From Elusimicrobia bacterium CG03_land_8_20_14_0_80_50_18 (GTDB lineage: Bacteria > CG03): a stretch of DNA of 9,754 nt. The position numbers and the translations under genes were made by a program. The DNA is taken from NCBI GenBank assembly GCA_002780705.1, contig PEUP01000050.1, forward strand, positions 1 to 9,754, read 5' to 3'. The first letter of the stretch is position 1; each line of letters opens with the position of its first letter. The notes under the pieces are model-generated. The model was not told the origin of the DNA. It searched no databases and saw nothing but the letters and a program-made list of their open reading frames with translations. Below are positions 4,535 through 9,754 of this stretch, piece after piece.

Positions 4535-6474
4535 CAGGAATGATTTAGTTTATAGGCCAGCGCCGTTTCCGTGCAGAGCAGCATTATGAAAAGCAGAAGC
4601 GCCGCCGCCGACATGTTTTTGCCGCGGAGTATGTGAGCTACCTCAGCTTCGGGGTTCCTTATCTTAAACAGCGCCGAACCTGGAAAAATTCTTTTGATCT
4701 CGGAGGGCGACATGACCGAAAGATCGTTTTCAGCCCCGCGGACGAGATTGACCGCGATTTTTCCGTCGGCGCTACCCGACACTTCGTAAAGGCCGGGCTC
4801 CTCAAGAGGCGCGCTCAGGAGCGCGGCATCGGGCCCCGGCCTGATCTCTATCTCACGGCCTTCAAAACTCAGCGAGGCGCCCGCGGGAAGCGATACACGG
4901 TCTCCCACGGAATAATTCCGCCTGAACTCTTTCCTCTCATAAACAAAATACTCAAGAGACTTCAAAAAAAAGGGCGGGAAACCCGCCACTACGGGCAGAT
5001 TGGAAAACGACATATCCGCCGGCAGCGCAAAAAGTATGACGGCCCCGTCGCCAAACCTGACGGCGGCGGCGAGTGTTTCGCCGCCGGATTTTATCAGCTC
5101 AAGGGCGTCCTCCCTCGCGCGGAGCGGAAAAAATTTAGAAACACTTAGCTTCGCGTAATGTTCCCCGCTGAACTCATCTCCGGCCCAGGGTATCTCAAGC
5201 ACCGCGCCGCCAGCAAGGGACTGTTCTTTCACGGGATACATCCGCCCCGGCAGAAGGTCGGAGATATCACGGTTCATATCATCCACTATCGTGTCTCCCC
5301 CGGGAAACATTATGAGCAGGCCGCCTTTGGCGACCCAGCCCCGGAGCTGGGCGGCAAGAGAGGAAGATACGGATGCGGGATTGCTTATAACGGCCGCGCG
5401 GGCCGAGGTGAGTTTTTCGCCGAATACGAATGGCTCGGAGAGCACCTCGGCGCTGAATAAGGAAGACTGCTCGACAATCTTCCTTATGTAGTAAGTCCCG
5501 TCCCTGTCCAGCATCCCGCCTCCCCCGCGAAGAACGGGAAGCGGAGTCTTTTCCCTGTCCGGCCGGGAATAGAAAAACACATTATCTTCCGGTAACGCAT
5601 CGGCATTATCTATTTCAATCCGGCCCGACGAATATTCTTCCGGTACCGTTATGGCCGCGGACTGGCCGGAAGCGGCGATGGCGTTGATCCGTTCCGCGCC
5701 GCTCTTGGCGCTAATGGAATATTCCGCCCGGCCTACGGGCAGAAGCATGGGAAAAACCGTTATGTGACGGTCATAAATAGAGCAGGAGCGTATGAAATAA
5801 TTCACGGCCTTATCACCCAGGGAGAGGCAGAGCACCTGCGCATCGGCCGGCGCGACGACTTCGCCGGCGAAAGAAGACGGCGCGAAATCCGATATAACAA
5901 AGACCCTTTTGATGTCAGTGTTCTGCTCCAGAAATTTTGAGAGGCCCTCCGTGAAATTCACGGAAGCGGCTGTGGGATTTTTCTTCTCCGCGAGGGCCTT
6001 GATTCCTTCCTCACCCCGGCCCTGAAAAGAAAAACCGTTGTTGAAAACAAAGACCGACGGTTTCTCTTCAGCGAGGGCGCGGACGAGCTCGCCCGCGACG
6101 GCGCGGGCATCTTCCCATAGAGGGGAAGCACCGCTCACCCTGTTCATGGAATATGAATAATCCGCGAAAACAGCCGTGCCGCCCGCGGCAAGTTCTTTTT
6201 TCCCGAACACGAAGGACGGCCCCGCGAAATAAAAAACCAAAAGCGAAAGGGCCAGCATTCTTATGATGAGCAGAAGGATGCTCAGAAGATTGAAATCCGT
6301 GGTTCTGCTCAGCGCGTCTTTTTTGAGCAGTCTGACCGACGGAAAAATATAGATGACGGCTTTTTTTCTGCTCAAAAGATGTATCAGCGCAGGCAGAAGA
6401 GCAAGCGGAAGAAAATATAAAAAGCCGGGGCGCAGAAATCTCAATCCTCCGAAAGCGAATGCCGCGAAACTCAT
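4534..6474 (-). CDS. BatA/VWA-type membrane protein with GATase-like domain
   Basis: A 646-residue protein. The N-terminal BatA-type region (about residues 13-90) has two membrane helices, about 18-34 and 63-83, joined by FPSVRLLKKDALSRTTD. A von Willebrand A-like domain follows with the metal-site start D105-Y-S-Y-S109 and a later ISDFAPS strand. The middle region (about 320-420, AAVISNPA..., GGLLIMFPGG) looks like the inactive class I glutamine amidotransferase-like domain common in these proteins. A last helix (about 620-640, LLLFIMLLCTETALAY) anchors the C-terminus, so most of the protein should face the periplasm. Family members usually work with DUF58 proteins and a MoxR ATPase, in roles such as envelope stress or complex assembly. 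Here the DUF58 gene ends 3 bases before this start, but no MoxR gene is seen. The exact role is unknown. Confidence 0.82.
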   Translation of the reverse strand: MSFAAFAFGGLRFLRPGFLYFLPLALLPALIHLLSRKKAVIYIFPSVRLLKKDALSRTTDFNLLSILLLIIRMLALSLLVFYFAGPSFVFGKKELAAGGTAVFADYSYSMNRVSGASPLWEDARAVAGELVRALAEEKPSVFVFNNGFSFQGRGEEGIKALAEKKNPTAASVNFTEGLSKFLEQNTDIKRVFVISDFAPSSFAGEVVAPADAQVLCLSLGDKAVNYFIRSCSIYDRHITVFPMLLPVGRAEYSISAKSGAERINAIAASGQSAAITVPEEYSSGRIEIDNADALPEDNVFFYSRPDREKTPLPVLRGGGGMLDRDGTYYIRKIVEQSSLFSAEVLSEPFVFGEKLTSARAAVISNPASVSSSLAAQLRGWVAKGGLLIMFPGGDTIVDDMNRDISDLLPGRMYPVKEQSLAGGAVLEIPWAGDEFSGEHYAKLSVSKFFPLRAREDALELIKSGGETLAAAVRFGDGAVILFALPADMSFSNLPVVAGFPPFFLKSLEYFVYERKEFRRNYSVGDRVSLPAGASLSFEGREIEIRPGPDAALLSAPLEEPGLYEVSGSADGKIAVNLVRGAENDLSVMSPSEIKRIFPGSALFKIRNPEAEVAHILRGKNMSAAALLLFIMLLCTETALAYKLNHS

Positions 6475-6477
6475 TAT

Positions 6478-7392
6478 TTAGATGAAGGAAAAACCCGCTT
6501 TGAACAGCCCTTCGGGAATCTCATCCTCCGGATGGGGAGAGACGCTGAATCTGAAATAGCCGCATCCGCAGTTTTTAAGAGAATTCTCTATGCCGGAGAC
6601 GAAATCCCCGAACTGGCGTCGGTAAGAGTCCGCCGAGCGTCGGGAATTGATTGTGACGCGCTCGCGCGTTTCGCTGTCAACGAAAGTGAATTTCCCGCCC
6701 TCAGGCAGCTCCCCCTCGGCGGGGTCTATAACCTGCAGCACCATGAAATTGTGTTTCTGCTTTATGAAAGTCCGGATGCTCCTGATAATCTCTTCGCTGC
6801 CCGTGAGCATGTCCGATATGAGTATGATCAGAGTTTTTCTTTTGATTTTAGCTCCGATGATGTCCATGGCGGGGGCAAGCGATGTAGAGCCGGAGGGCTC
6901 AATGGAAGCGATGGCGTTGAGAACATTGACCAGATTCCCTGCGGAACGCGAGGGCGGGAAATACTCATCAAGGCCGGATGACACCGCCGAAAAGGCCATG
7001 CTGTCGCCCCGTTTTGTTATAAGGTAGGCCAGGGTGCTGGCGATGATACGGGCGTAATCGTATTTGCTCATGGCGCCGGAGGCGAAGTTCATTGACTCCG
7101 ATCTGTCCAGGACCAGACATGACCTCATGTTTGTTTCCTGTTCAAACTGCCTGACATAAAATCTTTCGCAGCGGGCATAGACTTTCCAGTCCAGATGCCT
7201 CGTGTCGTCGCCCTGCACATAAGGCCTGAAAGAGGAAAATTCGGACGAGCAGCCCTTGAAGGGCGACGAGTGGCTCCCGGCGACCGTGCCCTCGCTTATT
7301 TTCCTGCCGGCGAAGTTCATTCTTGATATCTTCGCTATTATTTCGGGCCGCAGGAATTTACTTTTCAGTTTTGGGGAGGAGGTCGTCGGCAT
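6478..7392 (-). CDS. DUF58 / VWA-like protein, MoxR-partner type
   Basis: A 304-residue cytoplasmic protein. The DUF58 signature is complete: FRPYVQGDDTRHLDWKVYAR at residues 55-74, then VRQFEQE, and the metal-site D96-R-S-E-S100 of a VWA-like domain, with GSTSLAPA (168-175) and ISDM (D194) as further site residues. DUF58 proteins are encoded next to MoxR ATPases and BatA/VWA membrane proteins. Their biochemical role is not settled. The ATG at 7390-7392 fits the family N-terminus (LRPEIIAKISRMNFAGR). Longer versions would add residues foreign to the family and run deep into the upstream gene. It overlaps the TPR gene by 35 bases, its ribosome site is weak, and coupling is likely. The next gene starts 3 bases after its stop. 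Confidence 0.87.
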   Translation of the reverse strand: MPTTSSPKLKSKFLRPEIIAKISRMNFAGRKISEGTVAGSHSSPFKGCSSEFSSFRPYVQGDDTRHLDWKVYARCERFYVRQFEQETNMRSCLVLDRSESMNFASGAMSKYDYARIIASTLAYLITKRGDSMAFSAVSSGLDEYFPPSRSAGNLVNVLNAIASIEPSGSTSLAPAMDIIGAKIKRKTLIILISDMLTGSEEIIRSIRTFIKQKHNFMVLQVIDPAEGELPEGGKFTFVDSETRERVTINSRRSADSYRRQFGDFVSGIENSLKNCGCGYFRFSVSPHPEDEIPEGLFKAGFSFI

Positions 7393-8017
7393 ATTGTGCC
7401 CATTTACTTCCCTGCGCTCTTCCTTTGACAAGCTCCGCGTAAACGGCGGCCTGCTGCTGATTACCTGTGACGGCGAAAATCCTCGCCATGGAAAGATAGA
7501 CTTCCGGCGCCAGATGATGACTGTCATGATCCGCTATGAATTCCTGGTAAAAAGAAATAGCCTCATTGAATTGGCCGAGTGACTCTTTGCTTTTCCCCTG
7601 GGCGTAAATTACATCGGGAATCAAATCCTTCGCGAGGCGGTCACGGGCCGCTGAATACATCTCGAAAGCGCCCTCATAGTCCTCTTTCACAAACAGGGCA
7701 TCGCCCTTGATGTAGCGCGCGAGAGCGTGCGTGCCGGCGCTGTGCTGTTTCTCCGAGAGCAGATTATCGCAGAGACTGAGCGCGTAATCCGGATTGGAAA
7801 ATATATTCGTCCCCGCCCGCAAAAGAGAAGCGTAGGCGCTGTCCCTGTTTTTTATGTGCGCGGATAACAAAATCCCCGCGAATATAAGAGCCGCGACCAC
7901 AGCGCCAGCTATATAAAGCGCCGTCTGCGTTTTCTCTTTCACAAAGCGCTCCACTCCCGTAGCGAAAGAAACCAGAGGATCGCGCCTCACCTCTTTTTTT
8001 ACCCACTGTCTTGCCAT
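7358..8017 (-). CDS. Membrane-anchored tetratricopeptide (YfgM-like) protein
   Basis: A 219-residue protein with a short basic cytoplasmic start, one membrane helix at about residues 33-52 (LYIAGAVVAALIFAGILLSA), then a helical-repeat domain. At least three TPR-like helix pairs are visible: about 97-128 (ALARYIKGDALFVKEDYEGA), 136-166 (KSKESLGQFNEAISFYQEF) and 170-200. This is the layout of YfgM-like or TPR_21 proteins, which bind other proteins on the outer face of the inner membrane. A strong AAGGAG lies 9 bases before the ATG. Its 3' end overlaps the DUF58 gene by 35 bases, so it probably belongs functionally with the DUF58/BatA pair. No specific partner can be named. Confidence 0.8.
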   Translation of the reverse strand: MARQWVKKEVRRDPLVSFATGVERFVKEKTQTALYIAGAVVAALIFAGILLSAHIKNRDSAYASLLRAGTNIFSNPDYALSLCDNLLSEKQHSAGTHALARYIKGDALFVKEDYEGAFEMYSAARDRLAKDLIPDVIYAQGKSKESLGQFNEAISFYQEFIADHDSHHLAPEVYLSMARIFAVTGNQQQAAVYAELVKGRAQGSKWAQYADDLLPKTEK

Positions 8018-8044
8018 TTTAAACTCTCCTTGATTTCACCTAGC

Positions 8045-8055
8045 ACCGTCCCCAT
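8045..8055. repeat. GGGGACGGT repeat unit in the sensor/TPR intergenic gap
   Basis: Plus ACCGTCCCCAT is the reverse complement of ATGGGGACGGT, the same unit seen at 4525-4534. It starts 7 bases after the stop of the GAF-PAS gene and 10 bases before the TPR gene's ribosome site, in a gap of only 44 bases. Confidence 0.5.
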
Positions 8056-8061
8056 CATACC

Positions 8062-8946
8062 CTAAGGAAGTCCCTGTATCTTTGTCAGGTCCTGAAATAT
8101 GATCCCGCTTCCCAGAACCTTAGCGCTTTCATTCTTCATAAGGATGGTGCCGTAACCGATTATTATCTTCTCACCGGAATTTTTTCTGGTGTTGAGTATG
8201 AGACGGTTGCCGGTTTTTCCCGTCTTCATCACATCTTTCAGAACGCTGACGATTTCACCCTGCATCTTGAAAGCATCCTCGACCCGCATATCCTGCACGC
8301 CTGAACCAAAACCCAGTATCCTTCCGGCGGCGGTGTTGAATTCAAGTATTTTCCCCGCGCTGTTAATTGATATAAAGCCCCCGGGAATGCCGTTGAGCAC
8401 GCTTTTGATCATATTGTTCTTGTTGGTGAGTTCGGCAAAAAGGGCTATGTTTCTTATCACCACTGATATTATGCCGGCCAGGGCCTGCGTGAAATACAAA
8501 TCATCCTGGATAAAATCCCCTGTTTTTTTATTTACCACTTCTAAAATGCCTATTTTTTTCATGCGTGAAATCAAAGGAACGCATATTATATTTCTTGTTT
8601 GATAACCTGTTTTGCGATCGACCTGCTGAAGAAATTTAGGATGAGAATACGGGTCATTCAGTGAAACAGCCTTCCCTGTATTGAATACCCAGCCGGCAAT
8701 ACCTTCTTTTGTAGGTATGTTTTTGAGTTTAAGAAGTTCGTCTTTGGCCTTGCCTTCAACCGCATAAAACCGTAAAAAATTAGGATCGGCAGTGGGTAAA
8801 AGCACTGACATACCTTCAACATCAAGTATTTCGCTTGAACGCTTCAGTATTTGAGCAAAAACTTCTGTATCCTTAAGAGAAAAACTTATCCTTGAACACA
8901 TCTCGTCCAGCGCCTTCAAATGTTTCTGAAGATTATTTTCCGCCAT
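8062..8946 (-). CDS. GAF-PAS sensory protein lacking an output domain
   Basis: A 294-residue soluble protein. A GAF domain covers about residues 20-170 (EGIAGWVFNTGKAVSLNDPY at 81-100, then NIICVPLISRMKKIGILEVVNK), and a PAS domain about 178-292 (VLNGIPGGFISINSAGKILEFN, ending FQDLTKI). Such pairs bind small ligands and usually feed a histidine kinase or other output. Here the protein ends four residues after the PAS end motif, just where a kinase dimerisation helix would normally start. It may act in trans or be a truncated kinase; a GGGGACGGT repeat begins 7 bases after the stop. Ribosome site GGGGGAA lies 8 bases before the ATG. It follows the ORF6N gene by 35 bases. Confidence 0.82.
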   Translation of the reverse strand: MAENNLQKHLKALDEMCSRISFSLKDTEVFAQILKRSSEILDVEGMSVLLPTADPNFLRFYAVEGKAKDELLKLKNIPTKEGIAGWVFNTGKAVSLNDPYSHPKFLQQVDRKTGYQTRNIICVPLISRMKKIGILEVVNKKTGDFIQDDLYFTQALAGIISVVIRNIALFAELTNKNNMIKSVLNGIPGGFISINSAGKILEFNTAAGRILGFGSGVQDMRVEDAFKMQGEIVSVLKDVMKTGKTGNRLILNTRKNSGEKIIIGYGTILMKNESAKVLGSGIIFQDLTKIQGLP

Positions 8947-9258
8947 AACATATTCCCCCTGTATTATTTCCGCGCGTCACATCAAAATCCTATTTTTCCC
9001 GTTTTCCTCGGTTTCGGCGATTCAAGCATCTGCTTTAAAGCCTGGAAGACAATATGGAACTGCTTGTCATATTTACTTTCCATTTTTTCTATTTTCTCTT
9101 TCAAGTCCTTATACGATAACATCATCTGCCTCATCTGTGTAAATGTCCGCATTATCTGAATATTAACCCTTATCGCTCTGTCGCTGTTAAGCACACTTGA
9201 TAACATCGCAACACCCTGTTCCGTGAAAGCAAACACATTAGGTGCGTGTTTTATTTTG

Positions 9259-9285
9259 GAACTTATCACAATTTGTGATAAGTTC
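9259..9285. repeat. Perfect palindrome with 12-bp arms inside the ORF6N gene
   Basis: The plus strand reads GAACTTATCACA, spacer ATT, TGTGATAAGTTC. On the minus strand it encodes NLSQIVIS in the ORF6N reading frame. The inner 25 bases align with the inverted repeat at 1434-1458. A perfect 12-bp dyad within coding sequence is unlikely by chance. Confidence 0.85.
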
Positions 9286-9362
9286 ATGATTTCCTCCCGC
9301 GCCAGAGAAAACATAAAATCATCAGGGAATCTTTTTGCATTCCGCCTCACAGCCTGATTTAA

Positions 9363-9370
9363 CACTCACT
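9363..9370. repeat. 4-base tandem duplication (CACT)2
   Basis: Two adjacent copies of CACT (AGTG on the coding strand) put the ORF6N gene out of frame. With one copy the codons read ACG AGA GTG TTA AAT CAG (TRVLNQ), the expected family sequence. Confidence 0.8.
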
Positions 9371-9531
9371 CTCGTTTCTACACCATAAAGTCCCGCCAGA
9401 TCCCTGTCCAGCATTACTTTTTGCCCCCTAATGAGAAATATCTTGCTCACGATTATCTCCGCGGGTACTAAATCAGCCATTCAGTTTTCTCCCTCCCAAA
9501 ATTCGCATATACGAAACACGCCATAATTTTG

Positions 9532-9693
9532 CCCCCGAAAAAAAAGGGGGAAAAAAAGGGGACGTCCTACATTTTCTCAAGGTTTTTCTTCCCTTTCTTT
9601 CACGACTCTCCATAATATTAAGGACGTCCCCTTTTTCCCCCTTTTTCCGACTCATAATATTAAGGACGTCCCCTTTTTCCCGTCCCCTTTTTC
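9532..9693. repeat. GGGGACG repeat cluster in both orientations beside the tRNA
   Basis: This is the main content of the 217-base gap between the ORF6N start and the tRNA. Plus-strand GGGGACGTCC lies at 9558-9567. Reverse copies (CGTCCCC) lie at 9625, 9667 and 9681. A 29-base direct repeat, each copy starting CATAATATTAAGGACGTCCC, occupies 9611-9639 and 9653-9681, and its reverse complement matches the cluster at 4344-4380. A further CCCCC/GGGGG hairpin lies at 9532-9550. No gene is credible here: frames crossing it translate repeat sequence. The opposed copies could form a long cruciform. Confidence 0.8.
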
Positions 9694-9697
9694 CTTT

Positions 9698-9754
9698 TGC
9701 CCCTGGGGCGAATCGAACACCCGGCACGTAGTTTAGGAAACTACTGCTCTATCC
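9698..9754 (-). tRNA. tRNA-Arg (anticodon CCT), 5' part beyond the right edge
   Basis: Read on the minus strand, the window opens inside the D arm (GGATAGAGCA). The anticodon arm follows, GTAGT-TTCCTAA-ACTAC, with CCT at 9735-9737, which decodes AGG. Next come a 5-base variable loop (GTGCC), the T arm GGGTG-TTCGATT-CGCCC, the acceptor 3' strand CAGGGGC and discriminator A at 9698. CCA is not encoded. All visible stems pair, with one G-U in the T stem. The acceptor 5' strand and most of the D arm lie outside the window. Confidence 0.92.

Larger units (their letters stand above)
8982..9480 (-). pseudogene. ORF6N-domain DNA-binding protein, frameshifted by a 4-base duplication
   Basis: From the ATG at 9478-9480 (GGGAGGGAG upstream) the frame reads an ORF6N head (MADLVPAEII..., LIRGQKVMLDRDLAGLYGVE, TRV) for 38 residues. 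It then goes out of frame and stops at TGA 9322-9324. The natural continuation, LNQAVRRNAKRFPDDFMFSL, lies in the next frame and runs on to TGA 8982-8984. Removing one copy of the tandem AGTG-AGTG (plus-strand CACTCACT, 9363-9370) restores one 164-residue protein, with ORF6N at about 10-100, FAFTEQGVAMLSSVL, and a C-terminal coiled coil. ORF6N proteins are phage- and plasmid-associated DNA-binding proteins of poorly known role. A GTG at 9363-9365 could restart the second part (126 residues). The break may be real, slippage-reversible, or an assembly error. Confidence 0.82.

Noticed and set aside
4534..5491. Several open frames of 66-171 codons on the plus strand opposite the BatA-like gene, and similar ones opposite other genes (for example 2730-3726, 3769-4455, 6532-7027)
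   Set aside because: They are mirror frames of strong minus-strand genes with recognisable domains; none shows a family motif or a plausible ribosome site of its own.
9502..9515. Small dyad TTCG-CATATA-CGAA upstream of the ORF6N start, as an operator
   Set aside because: It has only 4-bp arms around an AT-rich centre, seen once in the window; too weak to call.
9532..9550. CCCCC/GGGGG hairpin as a terminator for the tRNA transcript
   Set aside because: On the minus strand the arm is followed by CAAAATT, with no T-run, so it lacks the mark of an intrinsic terminator. It is better seen as part of the repeat cluster.
9611..9681. Possible CRISPR-like array from the two 29-base direct repeats
   Set aside because: There are only two copies, 13 bases apart, with other copies inverted and low-complexity flanks; no spacer-sized regular spacing and no cas genes.
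9473..9727. An 84-codon minus-strand frame running from the tRNA through the repeats
   Set aside because: It translates tRNA and GGGGACG repeats (recurring KGDVLNIM segments) and overlaps the true ORF6N start in another frame, so it is a repeat artefact.

Overview
The window is a dense bacterial chromosome segment in which every convincing gene reads on the minus strand, so the biological order runs from high to low coordinates. No gene here fixes the taxon. Roughly balanced base composition, several ORF6N-family genes, dispersed GGGGACG-type and REP-like repeats, and two-domain signalling proteins fit an uncultured, environmentally derived bacterium. Omnitrophota or Elusimicrobiota would be my guess, but this is a low-confidence inference and not a sequence match.

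Right end (about 8982-9754): the 3' two thirds of a tRNA-Arg(CCT), then a 160-base patch of GGGGACG repeats in both orientations, then an ORF6N-domain gene broken by a 4-base tandem duplication. This gene carries a perfect 12-bp-arm palindrome.

Middle (4534-8946): a tight gene run of a GAF-PAS sensor without an output domain, a membrane-anchored TPR protein, a DUF58 protein and a large BatA/VWA membrane protein. DUF58 and BatA/VWA proteins are usually partners of a MoxR-type AAA ATPase, but none is visible here. GGGGACGGT repeat units sit at the 3' ends of the sensor gene and the BatA gene.

Centre (4303-4533): an intergenic repeat nest of four REP-like hairpins (one inverted) beside a GGGGACG cluster. 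The cluster matches the one next to the tRNA.

Left-centre (1722-4302): a Gfo/Idh/MocA sugar-type dehydrogenase overlapping a PAS-GGDEF-HD-GYP cyclic-di-GMP enzyme.

Left end (1-1720): an accessory patch. A promoter-like sequence and a short ORF that looks like an orphan signal peptide run into the start of a degenerate ORF6N gene. This overlaps hicB, the first gene of a four-gene chain (hicB-hicA-mntA-hepT) in which two unrelated toxin-antitoxin modules are joined by 4, 4 and 8 base overlaps. After hepT another ORF6N gene begins with the same start-site context and leaves the window.

The most interesting material is this left patch (two coupled TA systems bracketed by ORF6N gene heads) and a 25-base dyad shared by two ORF6N paralogues, which differs by compensatory base-pair changes and is read in different frames.
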